The notes under the pieces are model-generated. The model searched no databases. It saw only the letters and a list, made by a program, of their open reading frames with translations, and was not told where the DNA came from. A stretch of 50,561 nt of DNA from Acidobacteriota bacterium (GTDB taxonomy: Bacteria > Acidobacteriota > Vicinamibacteria > Vicinamibacterales > UBA2999). A program made the position numbers and the translations under genes. The number at the start of each line of letters is the position of its first letter. Within the stretch, counting starts at the first letter, position 1. Where the stretch lies: NCBI GenBank assembly GCA_020851325.1, contig JADZCY010000257.1, forward strand, positions 1 to 50,561. Reading direction: 5' to 3'. Shown piece by piece: positions 1 through 8,115 of this stretch.

Positions 1-25
1 CCAGCCCTCCAGTCCTCCAGTCCTG
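1..25. repeat. CTCCAG-word intergenic repeat, copy 1
   Basis: This C/T-rich stretch at the window edge is built from the word CCAGTCCT/CCAGCCCT. Bases 1-20 are the exact reverse complement of bases 5833-5852, so the same element occurs at least twice in opposite orientation. It runs right up to the putative -10 hexamer of glgC. Confidence 0.8.
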
Positions 26-31
26 TTGTTC

Positions 32-37
32 TATCCT
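32..37 (+). promoter_or_regulatory. Putative -10 hexamer of glgC, near-leaderless
   Basis: TATCCT lies 8 nt before the ATG at 46, which would put transcription start at about base 44, leaving a leader of about two bases. There is no Shine-Dalgarno sequence and no clear -35. Support comes mainly from the same geometry recurring at other genes in this window. Confidence 0.4.
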
Positions 38-45
38 TGATCGCG

Positions 46-1317
46 ATGCGTAACGTGCTCGCCCTGATCCTCGGCGGTGGCCAGGGCACCCGCCTTCATC
101 CCCTCACGGAACTGCGATCGAAACCGGCGGTGCCGATCGGTGGCAAGTATCGACTGATCGACGTGCCGATCAGCAACTGCCTGCACGCCGACCTGCGCCG
201 CATCTTCGTGCTGACGCAGTTCAACTCGGCGTCGCTCAATCGTCACGTCAGCAGCGCCTATCGCATGGATCTGTTCTCGCGCGGCTTCGTCGAGATCCTC
301 GCCGCCGAACAGACGCCGCAATCCACCGCCTGGTTCCAGGGCACGGCCGACGCCGTGCGCAAGGCGCGGCGCCACTTCATCGAGCACGACGCGGACTACT
401 ACCTGATCCTCGCCGGCGATCATCTGTATCGCATGAACTACGCCGACATGCTCGACGCGCACGTCGCGCAGAAGGCCGACGTCACCATCGCGGCGCTGCC
501 GGTCGATGCGGACGAGGCGACGGGCATGGGCATCTTCACCTTCGACGGCGACGGACTCATCGCCGCGTTCGAGGAGAAGCCGAATCACGAGCGGCTCGAG
601 GCCATGCGGCCGTCGCTTGGCACCGGCGCCGGCTTCGTCAATCCCGATCCCGACAAGCCGTTCATTGCCTCGATGGGCATCTACCTGTTCTCGCGACAGG
701 TGCTGCTCGATCTGCTGGACCAGGAACCCGGTCACGACTTCGGCCGTGCCCTGATCCCGGCCGCGCTCACCCGCTACAAGGTGCGCGCCTATCCGCATCG
801 CGGCTACTGGGCGGATGTCGGCACCATCGACAGCTTCTACGACGCCAACATCATGCTGACGCGGCCCAGCGCGCCGTTCAGCTTTTACGACCCGACGTGC
901 CCCATCTACACGCACGCGCGATTCCTGCCGCCGTCGAAGCTGGTGGCCTGTGATCTGAATCAGGCACTGATCGCCGAGGGCTGCTATCTCGAACAGGCGG
1001 CGGTGAGCGATTCGGTCGTCGGCATCCGCACATCCATCGGCCCCGGCTCGCGCGTGACGCGGTCGGTGCTGCTCGGCGCCGACTACTACGAACTGGACTC
1101 CGCACGCGAGAACGGCGGCGCACACGTACCAATCGGCATCGGCCGCGACGTCGTGCTCGATCGCGTCATCGTCGACAAGAACGCGCGCATCGGCGACGGC
1201 GCGCGGCTCACCAACACCGCCGGCGTCGACGAAGCCGACGGCCCCGGCTACTACATCCGCAACGGCATCGTCATCGTGCCGAAAGGCGGTGTGATCGCGC
1301 CGGGCACCGTCGTGTGA
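46..1317 (+). CDS. glgC: Glucose-1-phosphate adenylyltransferase
   Basis: This enzyme makes ADP-glucose from ATP and glucose-1-phosphate, the committed step of bacterial glycogen synthesis, in the cytoplasm. The 423-residue product has the nucleotidyltransferase signature GGGQGTRLHPLT near the N-terminus, followed by the lysine-containing KPAVPIGGKYRLIDVPISN, then GTADAVRKA, GDHLYRMNY and an EKP motif. The C-terminal part has the hexapeptide-like pattern of the left-handed beta-helix that carries allosteric sites. Length matches the family. The ORF track starts at a TTG (37); I prefer the ATG at 46 because it gives MRNVLALILGGGQ, the usual start, and sits correctly behind a possible -10. No glycogen synthase or branching enzyme is adjacent. 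Confidence 0.95.
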   Translation: MRNVLALILGGGQGTRLHPLTELRSKPAVPIGGKYRLIDVPISNCLHADLRRIFVLTQFNSASLNRHVSSAYRMDLFSRGFVEILAAEQTPQSTAWFQGTADAVRKARRHFIEHDADYYLILAGDHLYRMNYADMLDAHVAQKADVTIAALPVDADEATGMGIFTFDGDGLIAAFEEKPNHERLEAMRPSLGTGAGFVNPDPDKPFIASMGIYLFSRQVLLDLLDQEPGHDFGRALIPAALTRYKVRAYPHRGYWADVGTIDSFYDANIMLTRPSAPFSFYDPTCPIYTHARFLPPSKLVACDLNQALIAEGCYLEQAAVSDSVVGIRTSIGPGSRVTRSVLLGADYYELDSARENGGAHVPIGIGRDVVLDRVIVDKNARIGDGARLTNTAGVDEADGPGYYIRNGIVIVPKGGVIAPGTVV

Positions 1318-1323
1318 CGGCCG

Positions 1324-1339
1324 TAACTCAAAATTAACT
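1324..1339 (+). promoter_or_regulatory. Pho-box-like direct repeat upstream of response regulator
   Basis: TAACT occurs twice (1324-1328 and 1335-1339) with an 11-nt period. One-turn spacing of direct repeats is the hallmark of binding sites for OmpR/PhoB-type regulators, and TTAAC(T/A) resembles the Bacillus PhoP half-site. It lies 70 nt before the regulator gene, suggesting autoregulation. This is an inference from spacing and family. Confidence 0.35.
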
Positions 1340-1379
1340 GACCCGTCACGGCGCGGAAATCTGCGGCGGCTACCGTGTA

Positions 1380-1400
1380 CCTCAGGAATGTCTCCTGAGG
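1380..1400. promoter_or_regulatory. 8-bp perfect inverted repeat over regulator leader
   Basis: CCTCAGGA, five spacer bases, then TCCTGAGG forms a perfect dyad. It spans the upstream candidate ATG (1388) and supplies the GAGG that precedes the preferred ATG (1409). It could be an operator or an mRNA hairpin that hides the ribosome site. Confidence 0.45.
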
Positions 1401-1408
1401 ATCCACGG

Positions 1409-2176
1409 ATGCACCCGACATCGTCTGTTCATGCCAGTCACGGCCGCCCCACGGCCACGCCTCGTCCTGCCGGTCTTCGTCAGGGCGTGCGCACGCACGT
1501 GCTCGTCGTCGAAGACGAGGGCGACATCGCCGGCCTCATTCGTCACGCGCTCGAGCGCTCCGGCGACACCGCCGTCGAGGTCGTCTCCAGCGGTGACGAA
1601 GCGCTGCGCGCCGCCACGGAACACCCGCCCGATCTGATCCTGCTGGATCTGAACCTGCCCAACATCGGCGGCCTCGAAGTGTGCCGCCTGCTGCGCGGCC
1701 GTCCGGCCACGGCGACGGTGCCAATCATCATACTGACGGCGCGCACCAGCGAAGGCGACCGCGTCACCGGCCTCGATGCCGGCGCCGACGACTACGTCAT
1801 CAAGCCGTTCAGCCTCCGCGAACTCTCGGCCCGCGTCCGTGCCGTTCTTCGTCGCGGCCGCGCCGCGGAACCCACGCCCGCCCCGCTCGTCTACCGCGGC
1901 CGTCACCTCGTCGCCGACTTCGACGCCGTCTCGGTCGTCGTGGACGATGTGGCGGTGAAGTTGACGCGGCGGGAGTTCGAGTTGCTGCGCTACCTGGTGG
2001 AGAACCGCAACCGCGTCCTGTCGCGCGATCGCCTGCTCGAGCGTGTGTGGGGTTACGACCACCTGATCGAAACGCGGTCCGTGGATGTGCACGTCGGCCG
2101 CCTGCGCGGCAAGCTCGGTGAAGCGGGCAAACAGATCGAAACCGTCGTCGGGCTCGGCTACCGCTTCGTCGAGTAG
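1409..2176 (+). CDS. OmpR/PhoB-family response regulator
   Basis: A two-component transcription factor of 255 residues. After about 30 unstructured residues there is a receiver domain with the acidic pair in VVEDEGD, the phospho-acceptor Asp in LILLDLNLP, Thr in ILTAR and Lys in DDYVIKPF. A winged-helix DNA-binding domain follows, ending in the typical RSVDVHVGRLRGKLGE and GLGYRFVE. The ORF track starts at 1388; I prefer ATG 1409 because GAGG lies 8 nt upstream, while ATG 1388 has AGGA immediately against it. No histidine kinase gene is adjacent. With the pst-phoU operon 4 kb downstream and Pho-box-like repeats before both, a PhoB role is plausible but not proven. Confidence 0.9.
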   Translation: MHPTSSVHASHGRPTATPRPAGLRQGVRTHVLVVEDEGDIAGLIRHALERSGDTAVEVVSSGDEALRAATEHPPDLILLDLNLPNIGGLEVCRLLRGRPATATVPIIILTARTSEGDRVTGLDAGADDYVIKPFSLRELSARVRAVLRRGRAAEPTPAPLVYRGRHLVADFDAVSVVVDDVAVKLTRREFELLRYLVENRNRVLSRDRLLERVWGYDHLIETRSVDVHVGRLRGKLGEAGKQIETVVGLGYRFVE

Positions 2177-2196
2177 CCGGAGCCGCGACTCGCACA

Positions 2197-2409
2197 CTAG
2201 TCGGCGATCTGCCTCCACCCCGCGTGCTGAAGTTCTTCCATCTCGAAGGTCATCAGACGCCGGGCGCGCTCGACGCGGTGCCAGTCGTGATACTCGACGC
2301 GGCGGACGAGCTGACTGTCGTGCTCTTCGCGCATCTCCCAGCCCGAAGGCGTGGCGACAATCTGAAAACGGCGGGTGTGATCGGCGTTGCGAAGGCTCTT
2401 GCTGAACAT
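2197..2409 (-). CDS. Small conserved-type hypothetical protein
   Basis: A 70-residue basic and charged protein starting MFSKSLRNADHTRRF and containing GWEMREEHDSQLVRRV followed by YHDWHRVERARRLM. The layout resembles a small family I have seen as uncharacterised proteins in several phyla (a short beta-rich part, then a helix), but I cannot name a function. The track ORF begins at 2496; the internal ATG at 2409 gives the compact, conserved-looking protein. It converges on the response regulator gene across a 20-nt gap and could be the last gene of the SixA/lipid-kinase group. Confidence 0.6.
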   Translation of the reverse strand: MFSKSLRNADHTRRFQIVATPSGWEMREEHDSQLVRRVEYHDWHRVERARRLMTFEMEELQHAGWRQIAD

Positions 2410-2511
2410 GGCAGACCCGGTCCGATCCTGCCGCACCGACGCGCACGCTCGGTGTAAATTCGGCGTAACACGCGGCGGTCGCTCGACCGAAACCACTGTC
2501 CGATCAATCAG

Positions 2512-3405
2512 TTACGGCACGCGCACGACGAGGGCGCGCGGCCGCATCCCGACGCGTAGCGAGGTGCGCGACGCCAGCGGCTCGCCGTCGATGTGCACCT
2601 CCATCGGCTGCTCGCTCTTCACTTCCACCTCGGGCGCCTGAAGCATGTGCACGAGCGGGCCGGGCTCGAGGTCGCCGCGAAACACCGACGGCGCCCCGCG
2701 AATGAGCCGCGTCAGCCGATGCTCTTCCACCACCACCACATCGATCAGCCCATCGTCCAGGCGCGCCCGCGGCGCGATGATCGCGTCGTTGCCGTATTGA
2801 CGGGAGTTGGCCAGGGCAATGAACAGCGCACGGTGAGCGGTCGTGTGGCCGTTGGCGCGGACCGTGTACGACAGTCGTTGGTATCGCGGCGCTTCGATCA
2901 ACGCGAGCTGCAGATATCCCCACAGGCCACGCATCGCCCCCGGCCGGGCGATGTGATGCGCCACACGCGCATCGAGGCCAACGCCGGCGACGTTGAAGAA
3001 CCAGTGCGCGTCCAGACGTCCGGCATCGATGTGCCGCTGGCCCGCGCGCGCAACCACGCTCAGCGCTTCACGCGGATCACGTGGGATGCCGAGTTCACGC
3101 GCCAACCCATTTCCGGATCCACCGGGAACAATGCCGAGCGCGACGGGCGATTCGACGAGCGCGCTGGCCACCTCGTTGATGGTGCCATCGCCGCCCCACG
3201 CCACCACTGTGGTCGCCCCCTCGTCGCGAGCCGCGCGCGCCAGGCGATGCGCGTCACCGCGGCCGGTCGTGATGGCCACGTCCACCTGCGTACCCGCTGC
3301 CGCCAGCACAGCACGGCACAGTTGCGCCGCCGCGGCGACATCACGGCCGCGCCGCGGGCCGGACACCGGATTGACGATGACGAGCGTGCGCGCGACGGTC
3401 GTCAT
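2512..3405 (-). CDS. Diacylglycerol/sphingosine-kinase-like lipid kinase (YegS/BmrU type)
   Basis: A 297-residue lipid kinase that would phosphorylate a membrane lipid such as diacylglycerol. It shows the family order: IVNPVSGPRRG at the N-terminus, the nucleotide loop GGDGTINEVASAL, then GIVPGGSGNGLARELG, and a C-terminal beta-sandwich part containing GVGLDARVAHH and a terminal SLRVGMRPRALVV. The track ORF starts at 3675, but that extension overlaps the SixA gene in another frame; ATG 3405 gives the normal N-terminus. It follows sixA by 37 nt in the same direction, so the two are probably cotranscribed. The lipid substrate cannot be read from sequence. Confidence 0.88.
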   Translation of the reverse strand: MTTVARTLVIVNPVSGPRRGRDVAAAAQLCRAVLAAAGTQVDVAITTGRGDAHRLARAARDEGATTVVAWGGDGTINEVASALVESPVALGIVPGGSGNGLARELGIPRDPREALSVVARAGQRHIDAGRLDAHWFFNVAGVGLDARVAHHIARPGAMRGLWGYLQLALIEAPRYQRLSYTVRANGHTTAHRALFIALANSRQYGNDAIIAPRARLDDGLIDVVVVEEHRLTRLIRGAPSVFRGDLEPGPLVHMLQAPEVEVKSEQPMEVHIDGEPLASRTSLRVGMRPRALVVRVP

Positions 3406-3442
3406 CGGACGCGTGTGTGAGCGATGTGGGTCACGATGGCGA

Positions 3443-3955
3443 TCATGGCGCCAGCCGCCGCAGCACGCGCGGCGGCAGCAACCAGCGCAGCGTGCCCGGT
3501 CCCGCCGGCGTCGCGCCGTCGACATCGATGGCGCACACCGCGCCCTTGCGGAATTCAATCTCCCCACGCGCGCCAAGCAGCCGCGCCGCCAGTTCGCCAA
3601 GATCCGGCTGGTGGCCGACGAGCGCGATGCGAGCGTGCTTGCGGGCGGCACGGGCAATCGCGTCGGTGATCGCATTCGCTCGTCCGCCCGGGGCCAGCGC
3701 CTCCACCTCCTGCACGGGGATGCGCCCTTTCGTCAGCCCGTCGGCCAGCAGCGTGGCCGTCTGCTCCGCCCGCGTCAACGGACTGGTGAGCACGATGTCG
3801 ACGTGCACGCCGAGCTCGGCCAGACCACGCACGCTCTCCTTGAAGCGACGAATGCCGTCGGCCGTCAGCGGCCGCAGCCTGTCGTCGGGATACTTGGGAC
3901 CACGTTCGGCGGCAATCGCGTGCCGCACCAGGTACAGTTCGAGGACCGCTGCCAT
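3443..3955 (-). CDS. sixA: SixA-like phosphohistidine phosphatase
   Basis: A histidine-phosphatase superfamily enzyme of 170 residues. The N-terminal LYLVRHAIA carries the catalytic RH pair and ALVGHQPDLGEL carries the second His, as in SixA, which dephosphorylates phosphohistidine in phosphorelay or PTS proteins. Start ATG 3955 has GGAG 6 nt upstream; the longer track ORF (4039) adds a non-homologous leader. It is divergent from the exopolyphosphatase gene with an overlapping pair of -10-like hexamers between them. The neighbours (lipid kinase, exopolyphosphatase, pst) suggest a phosphate-handling context. The real substrate is unknown. Confidence 0.85.
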   Translation of the reverse strand: MAAVLELYLVRHAIAAERGPKYPDDRLRPLTADGIRRFKESVRGLAELGVHVDIVLTSPLTRAEQTATLLADGLTKGRIPVQEVEALAPGGRANAITDAIARAARKHARIALVGHQPDLGELAARLLGARGEIEFRKGAVCAIDVDGATPAGPGTLRWLLPPRVLRRLAP

Positions 3956-4017
3956 CAGTGCTCCGTCATCGCCGCTGGCGCCTGTGCGCGCGACACGGCG
4001 AATGACGCGCGACCCGC

Positions 4018-4027
4018 ATGCTAGGAT
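4018..4027. promoter_or_regulatory. Overlapping divergent -10 hexamers (sixA / ppx)
   Basis: The palindrome-like segment ATGCTAGGAT reads TAGGAT (4022-4027) on the plus strand and TAGCAT (4023-4018) on the minus strand. Each would start transcription about 55 nt before its gene, serving the exopolyphosphatase and sixA respectively. No convincing -35 elements are seen. Confidence 0.35.
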
Positions 4028-4086
4028 GCGGATGGCCATTATCCCTTCAGTCCCGCCGGACCCGATCGTTTCCGCGACTTGCCCGC

Positions 4087-5682
4087 ATGCGCCTCGCCGC
4101 CATCGACATCGGCACCAACTCGGTGCACATGATCATCGTGCAGGTCCGTCCCGACCTGTCGTTCGAGGTCATCGATCGCGAAAAGGAAATGGTACGGCTG
4201 GGCGCCGGCGGTCTCGACGGCCGCAAGCTGACGCGGGCGGCGCAGCTGGCCGCGCTGCAGGCGCTGTCGAAGTTCGAGCGCCTTGCCCGATCGCACCAAG
4301 TGGACGACATCATTGCCGCCGCCACCAGCGCGACGCGTGAGGCCGAGAATGGCGGCGATTTTCTTGCCGCCATCGCCGAACACACCGGCATCCGCGCGCG
4401 GCTCATCAGCGGCACCGAAGAAGCCCGCCTCATCCATCTCGCGGCTGTGTACGGCGTCGACGCCGTCACCCCCACCGTCGTCATGGACATCGGCGGCGGC
4501 AGCGTGGAGATCACGCTCGGCGAAGCCGAGGCGCGCCTGGCGCGATCGTTCAAGATCGGCGTCATCCGCCTCAGCGAACGCTTCGTCGGCTCCGATCCGA
4601 TCAGCCGCCGCGACGAACGCAAGATGGTGCGGCACATCGGCGAAGAGGTCGATCGCTATGTGGCGCAGATCGTCAAGGAAGGCTTCGGGCGCCTCATCGG
4701 CACCTCGGGCACCATCCTGTCGCTGGGCGCCGTCGCCACCGCCATCGACAACGGCAACGTGCCGGACGAAGTGCGCAACCTGCGCGTCAGCGCCAAGCGC
4801 CTGCGCAAGCTCCGCAAGCACGTCACCAGCCTGCCGCTCGACGAACGCCTGGCCCTGCCGGGCCTCGATCCGCGCCGCGCCGACCTGATCGTCGCCGGCG
4901 CCGTGCTGTTCGACACGCTGCTGTCGAAGATGGATGCCGACGAGGTGACGCTCTGCGATCTCGCACTGCGCGAAGGATTGATCCTCGACTACATCCGCCG
5001 CCATGGACGCGCCATCGCCCGCACGGATCAGTATCCCGACGTGCGCCGCCGCTCCGCCATCGAACTTGCCGAACGGTGCCAGTGGGAAGGCGATCACGCG
5101 CGTCAGGTGGCGCAGATGGCTGCCGCCATCTTCACGCAGACACAGCACCTGCACGGCCTCGGCGATCGTGAACGCGAGTGGCTGGAGTACGCCGCCCTGC
5201 TCCACGACATCGGCACGCACATCAGCTACGAGCGGCATCATCGCCACTCCTACTACCTGATCAAGAACGGCGATCTGCGCGGCTTCGAGCCAGCCGAGAT
5301 CGAGATCATCGCGCTGGTCGCGCGCTACCATCGCCGCGCCACGCCAAAGAAGGATCACGAAGGCTACGGCGACCTCACGCCCGATCGTCGGCGGACCGTG
5401 CGACTGCTCGGCGCCATCCTCCGCGTCGCCGAAACCCTCGACCGCTCACGCCACGGCGTCGTCACCGCCGTCACCCTCCGCGACCGCGGCACCGATCTGC
5501 GCCTGCAGATCGAAGCCACCGGCGACGCCGAACTCGAACTCTGGGCCAGCCGCCGCCAACTCGATGTCCTCGCCGCCGAACTGGGTAAGCCGATCGCCCT
5601 CGCCAGGCTTCCCAAGGAAGCGCCAACCCCCTCGCGCGCCCGCAGCACTCCCGCACGACGGAGACAAAGCATTGGCGATTGA
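4087..5682 (+). CDS. ppx: Ppx/GppA-type exopolyphosphatase with HD domain
   Basis: A 531-residue ASKHA-fold phosphatase that removes terminal phosphates from polyphosphate or pppGpp. The phosphate-1 loop AIDIGTNSVHMII starts the protein and the phosphate-2 loop MDIGGGSVEITLG lies near residue 140. A C-terminal HD domain (about 310-500) carries LLHDIGTHISYERHHRHSYY. ATG 4087 is chosen over 4018 because it gives the canonical MRLAAIDIGTNS start. It is divergent from sixA and precedes the pst operon, which fits polyphosphate and phosphate homeostasis. The last codons and TGA (IGD-stop) are made of the ATTGGCGATTG word that continues as an intergenic repeat. Confidence 0.92.
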   Translation: MRLAAIDIGTNSVHMIIVQVRPDLSFEVIDREKEMVRLGAGGLDGRKLTRAAQLAALQALSKFERLARSHQVDDIIAAATSATREAENGGDFLAAIAEHTGIRARLISGTEEARLIHLAAVYGVDAVTPTVVMDIGGGSVEITLGEAEARLARSFKIGVIRLSERFVGSDPISRRDERKMVRHIGEEVDRYVAQIVKEGFGRLIGTSGTILSLGAVATAIDNGNVPDEVRNLRVSAKRLRKLRKHVTSLPLDERLALPGLDPRRADLIVAGAVLFDTLLSKMDADEVTLCDLALREGLILDYIRRHGRAIARTDQYPDVRRRSAIELAERCQWEGDHARQVAQMAAAIFTQTQHLHGLGDREREWLEYAALLHDIGTHISYERHHRHSYYLIKNGDLRGFEPAEIEIIALVARYHRRATPKKDHEGYGDLTPDRRRTVRLLGAILRVAETLDRSRHGVVTAVTLRDRGTDLRLQIEATGDAELELWASRRQLDVLAAELGKPIALARLPKEAPTPSRARSTPARRRQSIGD

Positions 5683-5775
5683 CGGATCGGGGGATTGGGC
5701 GATTGTTGACGATAGGTGATTGACCGGATTGGGCGATTCGGAATTGCCGATCGAGCGATTCGCCTGCGCGATCTG
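5671..5775. repeat. GATTGGGCGATT-word repeat containing the ppx stop codon
   Basis: Degenerate tandem words of the type GATTGGGCGATT fill about 100 nt. The repeat begins inside the last codons of ppx (ATTGGCGATTGA), so the TGA stop is part of it. There is no coding potential here. Confidence 0.75.
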
Positions 5776-5832
5776 CCATCCTGCAGCCTGCCTTCATCTG
5801 TGCCGTCTGTGCCAGCTGTGGCCATTAGGGGT

Positions 5833-5862
5833 CTGGAGGACTGGAGGGCTGGAGGGCTGGAA
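5833..5862. repeat. CTGGAGGG-word repeat, copy 2 (inverted)
   Basis: Tandem CTGGAGGACTGGAGGGCTGG words; the first 20 nt are the exact reverse complement of bases 1-20 of the window. Confidence 0.85.
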
Positions 5863-5883
5863 GCAACACGGGCGCTCATTGTG

Positions 5884-6151
5884 CATCTGCGGCTGAAGAT
5901 TCCTGATTCATCTGTGCTTTCTGTGTCATCTGTGGCTGTGCTGTCGTGCCATCTGTGGCCTGCGCATCGGCTGACGTCGTCTGTATCCGCATCTGCGGCC
6001 TGTCCTGTCCGTGTAGGTATCTGCGCATCTGCGGCTGAAATTCCTGGTTCATCTGTGCTGTCTGTGTCATCTGTGGCTGTGCTGTCTGTGCCATCTGTGG
6101 CCTGCGCATCTGCGGCCTGTCCTCCCATCTGCGGCATTTGTTACATCTGCG
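5884..6151. repeat. CATCTGTGGC/CATCTGCGGC-word repeat with 85-nt direct duplication
   Basis: This gap between ppx and pstS is made of words such as CATCTGTG, TCTGTGTCATCTGTGGC and CATCTGCGGCTGAA. Segment 5884-5968 recurs at 6026-6110 with about four differences, at an offset of 142 nt. ORFs predicted here (5716-6165 plus, 5364-6137 minus, 5876-6109 minus) are low-complexity translations of the repeat and not genes. A third copy of the family lies at 45615-45725. Confidence 0.9.
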
Positions 6152-6161
6152 GCACGTGGAA

Positions 6162-6189
6162 TTAACACAGCAGAAACCACTGCGAAACC
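6162..6189 (+). promoter_or_regulatory. Pho-box-like phased repeats upstream of pstS
   Basis: TTAACA (6162-6167), GAAACC (6173-6178) and GAAACC (6184-6189) are spaced by exactly 11 nt. The first matches the Bacillus PhoP half-site TT(A/C/T)ACA and the spacing fits PhoB/PhoP tandem binding. It ends 22 nt before the pstS ATG, the expected place for a phosphate-starvation regulator. Confidence 0.45.
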
Positions 6190-6211
6190 GCGTTCACGTA
6201 GGCTGAGGTTC

Positions 6212-7228
6212 ATGCCTCTTGCTCGCGCCTGCCGCGTGCTGTCTGTGGCCGGTGTCGTCTTCCTCTCGGCGGCCTGTGGCGGCAACCACGGCCAGCAGAC
6301 GCTGGTCACGCTCGACGGCTCGAGCACGGTGTTCCCCATCAGCGAGGCCGTGGCCGAGGAGTTCCAGGCGGCGACGCCGGGCACGCGTGTCACCGTCGGC
6401 ATCTCCGGCACCGGCGGCGGGTTCCAGAAGTTCTGCCGCGCCGAAACCGACATCAACAACGCCTCGCGACCGATCAGCGTCAGCGAGCTCGCGGCCTGCG
6501 CCGCGGCCGGCGTCGAGTTCGTCGAACTCCCCATCGCCTACGACGGCATCGCCATCGTCGTGAACCCGAAGGCGTCGTGGATCGAGCGCATCACGGTGGC
6601 CGAGCTCAAGACGTTGTGGGCGCCGGAAGCGCAGAACACGGTGACGCGGTGGAGCCAGGTGCGGGCCGGATGGCCCGATCGGGAGATCCACCTGTTCGGC
6701 GCCGGCGTCGACTCCGGCACCTACGACTACTTCACCGAGGCGATCACCGGGAAGACCAAAGCCAGCCGCGGCGACTTCACCTCGAGTGAAGACGACAACG
6801 TGCTGGTGCAGGGCATCAGCAGCGACGAACTCGCGCTCGGCTTCCTGCCCTTCGCGTATTTCGAAGAGAACCGCGACCTGCTCAAGCTCGTTCCCGTGGA
6901 CGATGAGCGGGGCGATAACGGTGAGGGTGGGGTGCTGCCGAGTCCGGAATCGATTCGCACCGGCGCCTATCAGCCGCTGTCGCGCCCGGTGTTCGTCTAC
7001 GTGTCGACAAAGGCCGCGGAGCGCCCCGAGGTCCGCCAGTTCGTCGAGTTCTACCTCGCCCAGGCGGACGCGCTGGTGCGTGAAGTGAACTACGTCGGCC
7101 TCGGCCCGGCCGCCTATCAACTCGTCGGCGAACGCTTCGCGCAGCGCCGCACCGGCACGCTGTTCGCCAACGGCCACACCGTGGGCGTCACCATCGAAGC
7201 CCTGCTCGCGCGCGAGCGCGACCAGTAG
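6212..7228 (+). CDS. pstS: Phosphate ABC transporter substrate-binding lipoprotein PstS
   Basis: The periplasmic phosphate-binding component of the high-affinity Pst transporter, 338 residues. The N-terminus is a lipoprotein signal with lipobox LSAAC, so the mature protein would be anchored through that cysteine. The binding fold starts with the classic [32 protein letters not shown] and the SRPIS segment follow, with the later phosphate-site motif [17 protein letters not shown] lies 6 nt before the ATG. It is the first gene of a five-gene operon (pstS-pstC-pstA-pstB-phoU) and has a Pho-box-like element directly upstream, so induction by phosphate limitation is likely. Confidence 0.96.
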   Translation: MPLARACRVLSVAGVVFLSAACGGNHGQQTLVTLDGSSTVFPISEAVAEEFQAATPGTRVTVGISGTGGGFQKFCRAETDINNASRPISVSELAACAAAGVEFVELPIAYDGIAIVVNPKASWIERITVAELKTLWAPEAQNTVTRWSQVRAGWPDREIHLFGAGVDSGTYDYFTEAITGKTKASRGDFTSSEDDNVLVQGISSDELALGFLPFAYFEENRDLLKLVPVDDERGDNGEGGVLPSPESIRTGAYQPLSRPVFVYVSTKAAERPEVRQFVEFYLAQADALVREVNYVGLGPAAYQLVGERFAQRRTGTLFANGHTVGVTIEALLARERDQ

Positions 7229-7233
7229 CCGCA

Positions 7234-8115
7234 ATGCGCGCACGCCGGATCGAATGGCTCATCGAGCGCCTGCTCTTCCTCTGCGCGGCGCTCTCGGTGC
7301 TCACCACGGCCGGCATCATCGCCGTGCTGGCGGTGGAGACCTTCGAGTTCCTTCGCGAAGTGTCGATCATCGAGTTCCTGTTCGGCACCGAATGGACGCC
7401 GCTCTTCGCCAACGCCCGCTTCGGCGTGCTGCCGCTCGTCGCCGGCACGCTGCTGGTGTCGGCCATCGCGATGATCGTCGCGCTGCCGATGGGCCTGCTG
7501 TCGGCCATCTATCTCAGCGAGTACGCCGACCCGAACGTGCGTCGCGTGGTGAAGCCGGTGCTCGAGATCCTCGCCGGCGTGCCGACGGTGGTGTACGGCT
7601 ACTTCGCGCTGCTGTTCGTGACGCCGCTCCTGCAGCGCATCTTTCCGCAGATGGCCGGCTTCAACGCGCTCAGCCCCGGCATCGTCATGGGGATCATGAT
7701 CCTGCCATTGGTATCATCGATGGCCGAGGACGCAATGCGCGCGGTGCCGCGCGGGTTGCGTGAAGGCGCCTACGCGCTCGGCGCCACGCGCATGCAGACG
7801 TCCCTGCAGGTGGTCGTGCCGGCGGCGTTCTCGGGCATCACGGCGGCGTGCATCCTGGCCGTGTCGCGCGCCATCGGCGAGACGATGATCGTCGCCATTG
7901 CGGCGGGCCAGCAGCCGCGGCTCACCGCCAGCCCGTTCGTGCCGCTCGAGACGATGACCGCCTACATCGTCCAGGTGAGCCTGGGTGACACGCCGCAGGA
8001 CACGCTGGAGTACCGCACCATCTTCGCCGTCGGCATGCTCCTCTTCCTGATGACCTTCGGCCTGAACCTGGTGAGCACGTGGCTGCGCGACCGCTACCGC
8101 GAGGAATACACGTGA
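7234..8115 (+). CDS. pstC: Phosphate ABC transporter permease PstC
   Basis: One of the two inner-membrane permease subunits of the Pst phosphate importer, 293 residues with about six membrane helices. The first helix follows [11 protein letters not shown] and the coupling (EAA) loop is visible as [17 protein letters not shown], which contacts the PstB ATPase. The start lies 5 nt after the pstS stop. The gene ends in ACGTGA, where its TGA overlaps the GTG start of pstA, indicating translational coupling. Confidence 0.95.
   Translation: MRARRIEWLIERLLFLCAALSVLTTAGIIAVLAVETFEFLREVSIIEFLFGTEWTPLFANARFGVLPLVAGTLLVSAIAMIVALPMGLLSAIYLSEYADPNVRRVVKPVLEILAGVPTVVYGYFALLFVTPLLQRIFPQMAGFNALSPGIVMGIMILPLVSSMAEDAMRAVPRGLREGAYALGATRMQTSLQVVVPAAFSGITAACILAVSRAIGETMIVAIAAGQQPRLTASPFVPLETMTAYIVQVSLGDTPQDTLEYRTIFAVGMLLFLMTFGLNLVSTWLRDRYREEYT

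Noticed and set aside
2410-2511. CGGTCG/CGACCG hairpin after the lipid-kinase gene as terminator
   Set aside because: Six-base stem with a two-base loop and no U-tract; too weak to call.
5364-6165. ORFs on both strands through the ppx-pstS gap (for example [17 protein letters not shown]...)
   Set aside because: They are translations of CATCTGTGGC-type repeats; repetitive, no start signal, and they cross into ppx.
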